Source: Nematostella vectensis (lineage: Eukaryota > Cnidaria > Anthozoa > Actiniaria > Edwardsiidae). From it: a stretch of 64,000 bases of DNA. This document shows, one piece after another, positions 12,176-25,300 of this stretch. Position 1 is the first letter of the stretch. Every line of letters starts with the position of its first letter. Made by a program: the position numbers and the translations under genes. The notes beneath the pieces were generated by a model that did not search any database, had not been told where the DNA came from, and worked only from the letters and a program-made list of their open reading frames with translations. The DNA is taken from NCBI RefSeq assembly GCF_932526225.1, contig NC_064048.1, forward strand, positions 6,678,627 through 6,742,626, written 5' to 3'.

Positions 12176-12181
12176 TTTATT
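12176..12181 (-). terminator. AATAAA poly(A) signal at the stop codon
   Basis: On the - strand the sequence is GCG TGA ATAAAG, so AATAAA overlaps the last base of the stop codon of the arginine-rich gene. This supports 12,181-12,248 as its last exon. Confidence 0.55.
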
Positions 12182-12248
12182 CACGCTTTAGCCGGTTTGA
12201 CGGGGTTGACTGGCTTGTTCGCTTTAACGGGTTTGGCGGAGTCTGAGG
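12181..12248 (-). CDS. Last exon, Lys-Pro tail
   Basis: Acceptor ttttcag at 12,249. Joined in phase 1 it reads ...SDSA then KPVKANKPVNPVKPAKA and TGA. Joined in phase 2 it would give LRLRQTR and stop at 12,224. The Lys-Pro reading is preferred because it ends at a poly(A) signal and because the donor needed for phase 2 lies inside a MITE. Confidence 0.5.
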
Positions 12249-15200
12249 CTGAAAACAAATGTAGACATTTTTTTATAACAAAGCTCGTCACGAACCATTT
12301 TATAAGCAATAACGATACGATTCGGCCCATCCATATCCTGCGATGGAAACATGGGCTGGTGGTGGAGGTATTCAATTCTAATATTTATATTGGATTGCCA
12401 TAGTATGCCATTCCAGCTATAAGCATGCGCGCACACTCACCATGGGAACCTACCTCAACTACCGGCATGCTGCGTGCGCTTCGTTTGATGTAATGCCTAG
12501 TGCACACTAGCGACATATCGACATAACGACATGGGCGTGCGCACTCTTATCTCCGACATAACGACATGGACATAATGACATAAGAGAAAAAACATGTTTT
12601 TTTCTTTTATGTCATTATGTCCATGTCGTTATGCCTAGTGCACACTAGCGACATAACGATATGGGCGCGCGCACTCTTATCTCCGACATAACGACATGGA
12701 AATAATGACATAAGAGAAAAAAACATGTTTTTTTTCTTTTATGTCATTATGTCCATGTCGTTATGCCTAGTGCACACTAGCGACATAACGATATGGGCGC
12801 GCGCACTCTTATCTCCGACATAACGACATGGAAATAATGACATAAGAGAAAAAAACATGTTTTTTTCTTTTATGTCATTATGTCCATGTCGTTATGCCGG
12901 GCTGAACATAATGCGCGCGCATGTCGTTATGTTGTTAGTGTGCACTAGGCATAAGCTTAAAAAGCGCGGGCTGCATTCTGGTAGTTGAGGTAAGTTTCTA
13001 TATAGCTGGAATGGCCCACTCAATCATGGTCTGTTATTTTGGAGTTTTCCTGCAAAATAGACGTTAATCTAAAATGCGAAGGCGTTTTAAATGCTTTGAT
13101 GCGCTGAAGACAAATCTGACAAATCTTTGTTTTTGATATAGCTATTTTGTAATTTATCTGCAAATATTGTGAAGATAAACAATAAAAGTAAGAGTAGAGG
13201 TAGACAGAGTGTCTTTAACATTACTTTAAATTCGAGATGTTGAGAAGGAAATGATTTGTCTGTTGAACATTACGTTTTAATCAGGGCCATAGCAGACCAC
13301 GAAAGATTAGGGGGGGGGGGGAGGGGGCAAAGCCACGCCTCTACTGGTCATTTCCTTATAATCTATAAAATATTGTGGGACCACGTGTCCCCCTCACCCC
13401 CTGCTAATAGAGTTTGACACACCTTTGGGGATGTGAATGCCCCGTTTCCCACGGACACGTAGTCTGAAAGGGCGGGGATGGTGACGGAGACGACGACCAA
13501 AGCGACTGCGACGACGACCAAAGCGACGTCTTCGGGCAAATCTCTTCTTTAGACCCAATGCAAATCTTTCCGCTTTCCCTAGGGTGACCATTTTCCCTCT
13601 AGCGATGACCCGCAAGCTGCCACGATTGAAGGTGACGGGGAGGGAAGCTTTCCCGAATCGCAGCTTCAGCTTCTTACAGCAGCTTGATATCTGTTGATAA
13701 AATTATGATAATTGTAAGAATTCAGGCGCATAACGAGTGTTTTCTGGGCGGAAGTGTGGGATTACGACTTGTAAGCTTTCAGTAACACAGCATTAAGACA
13801 TGTTAAAATGACCCATGCTGGGGATGAGGGAATTTTCACCAGTCGATTACAATGTTCCGGTCGATTACATAACAATCTCCGAAGAAATTTAACGAAAAAC
13901 GCGATTAATATTTCAAAATATTGAAAGCAGGGTGTCTTTAAGCCCACATGAGTTAAATTCAGAGATGAGCAACAAATATACTCACTGCGTCACGACCGAA
14001 AATCGGACACATTGGGCATTGATTAATATGCATGGCTCGATGTGTCGTGAGAGAACTGGGACGAGCAAAGGCGATTTGGGGTTTAGAAGAATTCACGAGC
14101 TCAGCCTTTTTTCCTATTCAAGAATAGGGGACTTTCGCTAAGAGATCAAGTGACCTTTTCGGGTGGCATATTTAAAGCAAAATGTTTAAACAAAAAATCC
14201 GAAATGAACGACGAAGAAATATTATTTTAAAGAAACTAAACCCTTTCTGAAAAAAACAAAAACAAGAATCCTGGCTTTTTTCGTAAAAAACGCTGAATAA
14301 GTTGCTTCTTGTTGCCGTTATTCTGCCGCTTAAAGACTAAGCGCGCTAGTTTGCCACCCAAACAGTCACGTGACACTTTTGGCGCCACGGTTTTGCTTGT
14401 TGGTGTTATTTCTACTTGTCCCCATGGTCTCGCCCCAGTCCCATGGTCTCGCCCCTGTCCGGACATGGCATATCGAGTCTGCGGCTATTGCGACCGTCCC
14501 AGAACATCAACATCATCGTCATCATTATCATTATCATCATTATCGTCATAAGCATCATTTTATATTATAATTATCATTATCATCATCATCGTTACCATCG
14601 TCACATTATCGTGCCAATCAAAACAAATGACTCAATTATCCTGTTCATAATAGCGCGCTTCGCACTTGAAATCCTAATACTAATCCTAACACTAAAAAAC
14701 GGTAAGATGGGATGAGACAAAAAAAGATAAAAATTACCGAGGTGCCGAAAATTACACCTCGATCCAACGAAAAAAATGAACAAAATATTGAGTTTTGGAA
14801 TTTGTAATAATTACTTGACTTAAGGATTCATCACAGGTTAAAAATTACAGGTTAAAAATTGTGAAAACTGCTGACCGAAAAACTCTCATCGACTTTCATT
14901 CCGCGATCAAACGGCGCCATCACTCGTCAAATCTGATGTCGAATTTGAACATGTTCAAAGTGAATGAGAGTGCGTGAGAGTGCAAGAACGGAAAAAGTGA
15001 AGTTATCTCATCAACTGTCATCTGCGTTTGATCGGGTCTTTACTCCAAAATCGTTCTCTTGCTCTTAAAATCCGAGTTTATCAAGTCTGTAAAGACCCAG
15101 GAGACTCGGGTTTTCCAAATATGGATTTAATTAACTTTCTTGATCTAAACAATGATATGATTCAAATTAAAATACCTTGTTCCATTTCTTCCCGTACCAA

Positions 15201-18200
15201 ATGCGGACGTTGTTCTTCACTGGTCGAGATCTGAATCCTTGGATCAACAGTCCGCGAGGGGAGACTTTAACGATTCGCTTCTTACTGCCAATCGTGACTT
15301 GAAGCCTCCTGTTGCGCCTGACCACAGTGCGCCATTTATGCTCGACATTCACTTGGAAACGGTAGTACCTGCTAATTCGGGTCCAGTCCTTACGAACCTT
15401 CTTCGACATGATGTATCTAGGATAACAGAACCAAATACAGTCAGCTTAAAAAGTATCAAGTAAGCGCTTCTTACGGTGAAATGTGTCTCTATTTAACGCG
15501 CGACTTAACCTGCTTGCAGGCTTTACCCGGTGTTTTTTAGCTATGTTTACCCGGTGTTTTCGCTATGCGCCGGATTGTGGCCGTCATCTTGTTTTGTTCT
15601 GGCAGCGCGAAAGCTGGAACGAACGTATTGTCACTCGCGCCGACTGTGCTGAAAAACGCAAGACTAGTTCCAGTACCGCGCGGTTAAACCAGCCTTTTTG
15701 TTTTGAAATGGCGGCTTTTTACCGGCGAACTGTCACATTTTGGCGAATGCTGAGAAAACTAGACCAACATAGGGCTATAATTTTCTTGAAGGCTCCCTCA
15801 ATATCAAACAAATCTATCATCTTTTGTACAGTATGATTTTAATGCTGTACAGTTAGTCAAAAAAGCAACTGAAGTCAGCCTTTCGTACCTGTACTCGAAC
15901 GATTCAACACTACGATTGTGCTTGTTTTCGCCAGAGCACGCGCATGCGCATACGTTATTCAGCACTGTCACTCGCGCCAAGCTAGCGCAGCCAAACACAA
16001 GATGGCGACCAAGACTAAGCGCATAGAGAAAAAACACCGGGTAAACATAGCGAAAAAACACCGGGTAAACATAGCGAAAAAAACACCGGGTAAACATAGC
16101 GAAAAAAATACCGGGTAAACATAGCGAAAAAAACACCGGGTAAACATAGCGAAAAAAACACCGGGTAAACATAGCGAAAAAAACACCGGGTAAACATAGC
16201 GAAAAAAACACCGGGTAAACATAGCGAAAAAACACCGGGTAAACATAGCGAAAAAAACACCGGGTAAACATAGCGAAAAAAACACCGGGTAAACATAGCG
16301 AAAAAAACACCGGGTAAACATAGCGAAAAAAAAAACACCGGGTAAACATAGCGAAAAAACACCGGGTAAACATAGCGAAAAAAACACCGGGTAGACGCCT
16401 GCAAGCAGGCTACGCGCGATTGATATTATTACGCAAATTAACCACTTTGCTATGCAACGCGTCGTGTGTGTTTGTTTTGTAAGGAAGCCACTTGCGCTGG
16501 TGGGGCAGTGGGTTATGTTTGTCAGGGTCTTCGTCCGCTTCACCGGTTAAAGACCACCCGAAGATATTCGGATACGCGTAGTGTAACTCTCTCACCTTAA
16601 AAAGCATTCGGGCATAATACGAACAAATACCCTGTTGACAAACATAACCCACTACATAATCCGAGCCCCACATTTCCAACAGCTCAACTGATAACTCCCC
16701 ATATCAATCAATGGCTGTCGTTTTTCTAAATGGTCTTAAAGAGCCTGGGGCGAGCGCGCGGGAGACCTGTGATATTCTAAAACGTTGTGGACTAGGCTCC
16801 ATTTCCAAGATAGCTGCCAGCAAAATTGTAGTAAACACGAATTCCTGCAAGTTTTCGTGGAAATTCTCGACTTACAAAGTACTAGAGCGATTAAAAAGCG
16901 AAAAAAAAAAAATGATTGAAGCGGGACTCCCAAATATGGTATGTAGTGCCTAATAAGGAAATGACCAAGCGAGCTAGAAAAACGACAGTTTTTAAAACAA
17001 AATCACATTTTGCAGTGCTCTCTCGGGTAAGCTAGTGTGGCGGATCCTCCTATATCAATCAAGGCGGTTCCACCTTAAAATGAGAGTAAAACTTGGAGTT
17101 ATTCCATATATGGGTGTATCCGAGTAAAGCAGAAACGAAAATATTTCACATGCAGCGCAATCCCCATTCAGTAGAAATACTTCATCCTAGCACCCCCTCC
17201 AACCTAACACCCTTCCCCCTCCTCCCCTAACACCCCTTCCCCTCCCCCTAACACCCCTTCCCCTAACACCCTTCCCCCCTAACACCCCCTCCCTCCTAAC
17301 ACCCTTCCCCCTAACACCCTTCCCCCCTAACACCTTTCCCCCTCCCTCTAACACCCCTTCCCCTCCCCCTAACACCCCTTCCCCTAACACCCTTCCCCCC
17401 TAACACCCCCTCCCTCCTAACACCCCTCCCCCTAACACCCCTCCCCCTACCTCCTAACACCCCTCCCCCTACCTCCTAACACCCCTCCCCCTACCTCCTA
17501 ACACCCCTCCCCCTACCTCCTAACACCCCTCCCCCTACCTCCTAACACCCCTCCCCCTTCCCCCTAACACCCCTCCCCCTACCTCCTAACACCCCTCCCC
17601 CTTCACCCTAAAACCGCTCTCCCTCCCGCCTAAAACCCTTCCCTCTTTCCCCTAAAACACCTCCCCCTCCCTCTAAAACCCATCCCCTTCCACCTTTCCC
17701 CCTCCCCCCCCCCCTTCCCTCCTACGCGCTTACCTGCGGCCTCCTCGGAAACGGATTGGGTATCTCTTGCCAAAGCATCTGATGAACTTGCGCTTGTTGC
17801 GTACATTGACAGACTTCCAGCTATGGCCGCGGCGAACGCCCAGATGTCCACCGACCTTCAGCCTTATGGTGCGGCCTCGTCCGCGCCGGCTCTTGATGAT
17901 GATCGTGGTGCGACGGATCGTGACAACGCGCTGGACGCGACGGATTGTAGTAACCAGCTTCCTGCCGCGGCGCCAGAGTGGATACCATCGCCTCCTATAC
18001 CTATTGATGTCACATGCCTTTAGAAACGTGGGTGTACTGGAAACGATGGTGATGATAAAAATGACGATGATGAAAATGATGATGACAATGATGATGCCGA
18101 TGATGCTGATGATTATGACGATGACTATGAAGATGATGTTGATGGTGATGACGATGATGGTGACAATGATGATGGCAATGATGATGGTGATCGTTAAGAC

Positions 18201-19273
18201 GATAACGATGATGATGACGATGAAAATGACAATGATGACGATGATGCTGATGATTATGACGATGTTGGCGACAATGATAATGGCAATGATAATGGTGATC
18301 CTTATGACGATGACGATGATAATAATGATGATGATGACGATGACGATAATGATGATGATGGTGACGGTGATAACGATGAAGTCGCTGATGATGGCGGTGG
18401 TGATGATAATGATGATGGTAATCATGACGATGATTTTTACCTAGGTAAGCCGTTTTGAGCGCTTTTCTTTGTATTTTTTTTTTAAATTTCGCTCTCTGCC
18501 GCCTGGCGAAAATCGAATAAGGTAATTTCATGTAGCTATTGTGATACTTTGTTTGTTAAATACAGTATAAAACAATGTTTTTTTAATTTTTACCACATCA
18601 TCTATCTATAAAATTTTGAATATAAATACTAACAAAGCTATGGCTGAGAAAGGCTCTTTTAATAATTTACCTGATCCTCATCTTGCATGATACGCGACGT
18701 CTGGTACGTCTGGTACGTCTTCGACGTCTACGACGTCTACGGCGTCTGCGCTTCCTGCGGCGTCTTTGTCTGCGACGTCGACGACGCTGACGTCTGACAC
18801 GTCGAATGATACGTCTACGTCGTGTCAGCTGAATACGGTAAGCTTTTCGATTGATAACATATCTTTTTCCCTTTGAGACGAACCCTTGTCCTCGTCGATA
18901 TGGTATCTTGAGAATTACATTTCTTCCTTTCTTAAATCTTGAAAAGAAAAAAATAATAATAAAGAATAAGACAAATAATAATAAAATAAAAATAAAAAGC
19001 TGTAAATTATATCATCCCGAGGAGGTAAGCATTTTCATCGCATGTTTAGGGATATCATTTTGCAGTATTTTTGATTGAATTTGGCAAATGGATTACAGAT
19101 AAATCTGGCACAGTCCTCACATTCTTTTCTTTGAATTTGTCTTATATGGGCTTATATATATGCATATTTAGATATTTCATTTGCGTCCCCCACCCCACAA
19201 AATTGCGGGGAATCATGTTTGCCGTTGCTCACGTATTTATATTTCTAATCCAAAATACGTTGAATGTCTCGAC

Positions 19274-19304
<31 letters not shown>

Positions 19305-22300
19305 ACACCCCGCAAGAAAAAGTATGAAGCTCATCGTAATATTCATTTGACGTTACAGAATAACATAAACAATAAACATCTGTTTAAAATTCATCTCTAA
19401 CACTAATCTAATACATAATTATACATGTCAACATCAACTCTACTGTTATGGTTAAAAATAGATGTTCGCCTTCGCGGAGTAGAGGGATTATCTGAGTACT
19501 TACATGAGATTGATTCGTCTTCCTGTCAAAACTCTTGGCTTTTTGCCCTTCTTGTAAACGCGGATGTTTCGGCCAATGGTGATTCGCTTGTGTCTCAAGT
19601 AGAATATTCCATTTTGCCGCACAAGTTTCTGCGGACGTCTCTTCCCGCTCTTGAGGAAGATGGAGACATTACGTCTTATGACAAGGCGTCGGGGACGACG
19701 GCGGCTAACGCGGCGGAGTCTACGACGACGGCGTCGAGCCCTACGTCTGCGTCTTCGAGCCATTCGGCGTCTTCTACGTCTTTCACGGCCTCGTTTACGA
19801 CGGACGACTTTACGACGACTACGGCGACTGACACGTCTTCCACGACGACCATATCGTCTTCCACGACGAACAAGGAGACGGAGATATCTTCCACGGCGAC
19901 CGGTGCGTCTTCCAAGACGACCATGGCGATTGATGCGTCTTGAACGACGACCGAATCGTCTGCGAAGGATACGCCTGATAGCTTTTCGACGTCTGCTTCT
20001 CTGGCGGCGACGGCGGCGACGATTCACTTGTCTACGATGTCTCAGTTTGCGTCTGATGACGTGACGAGCTCTCTTTCCGGTATAAACTCTTCCTAATCGT
20101 ATTACTACCGGGCGTTTTCCCCAGCGAAGACCGCGAAGATGTTTTCCACGATACCTTAGATATAAAGTTAGCTCATAACTGACTGTACTCATAACAACTT
20201 CATTTGGTAAAAAAAGCTTGAGAGATTTGTATTGATTTTTAAGCCGATAAGCATTAGGGGGGACATTTTGTTGAGAACCGATGATGTCTCTCGTATATAA
20301 AAACACCTCCAATAAGAATTATTCTAACACACAAAATGTTTAGGGTAATTTATGACGAGGTGCATTTGTCACGAACAGCATATTAAATGAAGTTAGCTCA
20401 AATCGGAGGAAGACAAACCAAAATTAACTCTGAAGTAGTTCAGAATATTTAAATATATTTTTTGGCTTCTAAGGGGAGTGATCTAGGAGCATTGATAATA
20501 ATAATTGTTTTGATATTGAATAATTGTTTTGATTTGATTGTTCGGCCTTTGTGCAAATCGGGAATACATTTTGTTTTCGAGAAACTGTGTTTTAGTGAAT
20601 TAAATTTCACTAAATCACAGTTTCTCGAAAACAAAATGTATTCCCGATTTGCACAAAGGCCGCAACTTTTCACAATCGAATCTCCGCGGCCTAGGCCCAA
20701 TATGCATTGCGCGCGTAGAATCACATCAGATTGGGTGATTCCAAAATAAAACGCGCGCTCTTAGCAAATCAGAATCGACATATTGAGTGCAATGTATAAT
20801 AACAACCAATGGCTGTCAATTCTCTAAATAGTCAAAAAGGTCCCGAGGCGAGCGTGCGAGAGACTTGTGTTTTTTTTAAACGTTGGTGTCTGGGTCTATT
20901 TTACGCATGTAATAGGGCAATAGAAAAGCGTAAAAATTTTTGGAATGGAATAAACAATTCACCGAGCAGGCTAGAAAAACGATAGTTTTTTAATCAAGAT
21001 CGATTGATATTTAACAAATAGATCTCATTTTGGTGCATGTATTCTACTTCGTAACTTCAGTCGATATTCGGCAAACGGCTAAGGGTATGGGATTAAGGAA
21101 ACAACCCAGAAGGGGTTTATTTACTAAATAACACATGGACCAATAACCAATCAAAGCGCGCGATGTACATGTTGTTGTACAAACTTACCTGAAGAAACGC
21201 ATCTTCATAGGTTTTCCTCGCCTGTGCCGTATGCCTCTGTATGCCTTTCCCAGGCCGAACCGAAAGAACATCTTTTTCTTGCCTTTCTGAACATAGTACC
21301 GGTTCAAACCGGCTTTGAAATAGACACGTTTTCCTCGGTAGGTTAAGGCAGGGACAAGTCGTTGTCGTTTTATTCCCCTTCGACGTTGAAGACGACGGAA
21401 ACGTCTTATTCGGCGGCGTGCTTTACGAATTCGTCTGCGGATGCGTCGTTTTATTCTTCTTTTAACACGACGTTTATGCCGCCTTAAGCGTCGGCGTTCC
21501 CGTCTACGTCTTCGACGCCTACGTCGGGCTTGGCGTTTTCGTCTTCGACGTCTAATGCCTTTCCTGCTTTTGGGCTTTCCAAAGCGCAAGACATGTGGGC
21601 GATTATTTCGTATGTATCTGATACGCCCTTTAAAGCGGTCTAGCGAAACTTTGCGCAATCCTACGATCTTGAACCGTTTACCTTGTATCTTCCTGACGCG
21701 TCGGAACTTACGTGCCACCCTAGTATAGACAGACAGATTAATAAAATTCAACGTTCTCTTTACAATTCCTATCAACGCTACGACAATAAAAACTTTTATA
21801 GTGTGACGCGCGCTACCGTGGCCACCAATACAAAGTGTTATAGTGCGACGCGCGCTACCGTGGCCACCAATACAAAGTGTTATAGTGCGACGCGCGCTAC
21901 CGTGGTTGCCGTGACTTTACAGCCAAATTCGTTTTCGCGCGACCTCGGCGATCGCTATGCAAAATCGTTGTCTTGTTTGGAATGGCGCGTAGTCAAATAA
22001 CCGTCTAAACCAATCGACGGCTGTCAAGTTTTCACTGTCATTCGTTTCATAAACCATTTGACTGCACACAGCAAGGGAATTGATTGGTCACGGTGGTATG
22101 ATTGACTACGCGCTATTCCCAGACGAGAAATGGATTTAAATTCTCGGCGTTCGTGTAACAACAAATTTGACTATAATGTGATGAGTATAGTTGGCTTGAC
22201 CACTTTTTGTCTAACTTGGTAGATCATATAGCTCATCTCAACCATATATGTCCATATAATAATTTTTAAGCTCATGTCTTTCGTATAATATATTTTTAGC

Positions 22301-25300
22301 ACCCTTATTGCTTTAGTTGGTTAGCTTCATAAGTGACCACGGTAGCGCGTGACATTCTGTAAGTTAGTGCAAAAGATCTTACTTGATCACAAGCCTTGCA
22401 CTCTGTCGATCTATGATCCACTTGGAATACTTCCGTTTAACCTTCTTAAACCCGCCTTTTTTTGCGTGGTAGTAAAATTCGCTCTTGACCCTGCTCCAGT
22501 AGACGGCGTGTTTGACCCCTTTTTGTATAAAATACACGGCGGTCTTTGTGTACCGTCGACGGAGACGTCTAAGGACTCGTCTTTTCAGACGTCGGATAAG
22601 TCGACGTCTGCGTTGATAACGTCGTTGTTTCCGCCTTTGTCGTTTTTGTTGGCGTCTTCGGCGACGTCTTCTACGTCGTCTTCGGCGTCGTTTACGTCTT
22701 CTCCTTCGTCGAATGCGTCGTCTGACGACTCGGCGTCGAAAACGGCGGACTATGCGTCGTCGGACTTTTCGGAGGGATTTTCTTAACTGTTTAGGGACAG
22801 TCAATCGGTCGCCTCTGAACTTAATGGGGAAGGTGAATTTTATTTTTTTACCGGGTCTGAAGATGAAAACCTTCTTGCTTTTTTTAATCGGATATCTTTT
22901 GCGTCCCAAGCGAATCCTAAAGATAGAATAGTACTTTTGTTAATAATCCACCAGCGCTGGTGGTTTACAAAGGCAAACAAATCGATTTGTTATATAGCTA
23001 TCATCAACCAAGTTGTACGGGAGCTTATGGACCCTAGAGGGAATTTCGCCATTCTTGATTGCGCATGCAAAAAAAAAAAAAAAAAAAAAAAAAAATCAAA
23101 ACAGCGCGTTTGAAATGGCGTGTTTTCTAGTGCGAAACGATAATTGAAAACTTTAGCTCTAAAACCCTGCAGTCTTCGTCACTTTTAGTGTCCTTTTGTA
23201 AAGGATGGAAAATACATTCACTAGAAAAGATTTAAGGACCAAATTCCGGACTTTCAGAACCAAAAACCGGACTTCGCAAGACCTCGGAAGCCATCGCCGA
23301 ATACAGTCGATTGACACAACGTTTAGGCCTAGTTTAATTAAACGCCGTTCTTATCATGCACCGTTCCAAATATAAAGTGTTTGGAACATGAATAAAAAGG
23401 CGTCTAAATCAAACTAGACCGGTCCATTCTATTTGGCACGGCTTAGGCCTAGATTAAACGGCGTGCCAGGGTCGCATTATCGAGCCGCCCTAGAAAAGTT
23501 CGACAGATAATGGGACGATAGCACGCCATTTATTGCGCACTAAATTGAATTTATGAGGAGGTCGCACCAACTTTCTGGGGCGAGTGGGCTAGTCGGATAA
23601 TGTGACTATGGTACGGCGAGGGATTAAACGGTGCTGCAAGGTAAAACCAGTCATAACGATTACATTATGCAGGTTAGTTTATAATCGATGCAAGTTTTGG
23701 TTGAACAACAACAACAACAACAAAAAAACAGAAGGTACCCGTGCAGAGTATTATTGACTTCCCCCGTTCTTCGCGCATGCGCCCAATTGACAATAACTCC
23801 CCTGAGACCCTGTATGTAGCCTGAAAGCCCGTATGTAGCCCCTTGCCTCGCACTTTTTAGGCAATAGTGAAAATGGCGGCGTTTCGGAAATCATTACCTG
23901 AGGAATCGACGGCCGTCGGATACAGATGTGCATTTCGGGGACACGAAATACGAGTGCATTTTATGCGAAATGTTTTGTAATAAAAAAAAAAAAAACCGAA
24001 AGTAGGAGGAGTCGTCGCCTTTTCTTTATCCAATCTGTTTCGGCATGTATAATTCATTCTCCTCTTCCTACTACAAGATATTGCCCTGACTAGAAGGCTT
24101 TTCTTGTCATTTCTAGTCTTCGTGTTCTGTCCTCCATAAAGCAGCATGTATTTTGTGCCTGATGACTATATTGTTACACTCCTGGGAGTAAACAAGCAAA
24201 AAGTTCGACGTTTATTGTAGAGCCGCTCTATGGTCGAACCTCTACCAAACCAGAACGGTGCGACTCTGGAACGCCGTTTAATCTAGGCCTCAGGCGTTCT
24301 GCATGCTTTACCAGCCAGTGCAGAACGCCTGTGGACCGGGTTGGATTTAGACGCCGTTCTTTTTATGTTCCAAACACCTTCTATTTGGAACGGCGCATGA
24401 AAGTAACGGCGTTTAAATAGGCCTTAGTTGTCGTCAACCGGCTTCGCGGCTTCGTGACAAGCCCGCATGTAAAGATGGGTAAAAACCACTGAAGCACCTT
24501 GCTGCATATATTAGCCACCTCTAAGCCTGATGTTATGCGGTCGCTAATATATGCAGTTTTGTATTTTATTTTATTTTGTTTTGTTTGTTTTGTATTGTTG
24601 GTTGTGCAGTTGAACCTTTCATGGTTACCATGGAAACATTGACAAAAACGGGTTTGCGCTTACAATCTTTTTTCCATGTAGATTCGATTCTTGTTTGACA
24701 ATAGGGGTCTTGCGCTAAGAGATCACGTGACCTTTCTGGGTGGGCAAATTCAAAACAAAATAATCAAACAAAAAAATCAGAAATGACTGCGCCCGTCACA
24801 CCAGAGAACGACTTAGAAATAAAATCTTAAAATGAAAATAAACCTTTTCTGACAAAAAAACGTTCTGGCTGATTCGTAAAGCGCTTAGAGTTGTTTTTTG
24901 TTGCTGTTATTTTGCCGCTAAAAGCCTGAGCGCGCGCTAGTTTGACACCCAAACAGTCACGTGATCTCTTAGCCCAAGTCCCCTGTTACTTTTTGTTTTG
25001 AATATTCAAAACTATCATCATTTCTCAAATACAGCTTCCCCTGAATTATTTGATACTTTATTAATATAACTGAGCCGTTTTAGTTGTAGGATGGATTTAC
25101 CATCACCGTTGTTCAAACGAATTCAAATCACTACTCAGTTGAGTATTTCGTTTGCATAGGGTTTCATGGACTTCGAAACCAGCGTTACGCAAGTCGAAAC
25201 GACCGGGCTTTAAATCTAGTGTCGCCGTTTGATTGTCGTAAATATCTCCATCCAGGTCCATATGTGAAAAGTGACAAGGAAATAAAATAGTACTTACCAA

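Noticed and set aside
15804-16543. Repetitive CLPGVFFAMFTR ORFs of up to about 190 aa
   Set aside because: Three frames of a 25-bp tandem array. Not a protein.
16410-16679. 89-aa - strand ORF with natural-looking composition
   Set aside because: It spans a short inverted-repeat element (16,505-16,653) and has no matching splice sites or phase with the neighbouring gene.
19425-20064. Ser/Thr/Ala- and Arg-rich ORFs on the + strand opposite the arginine exons
   Set aside because: Antisense frames of Arg codons stay open automatically. They have no splice sites and the phase evidence supports the - strand.
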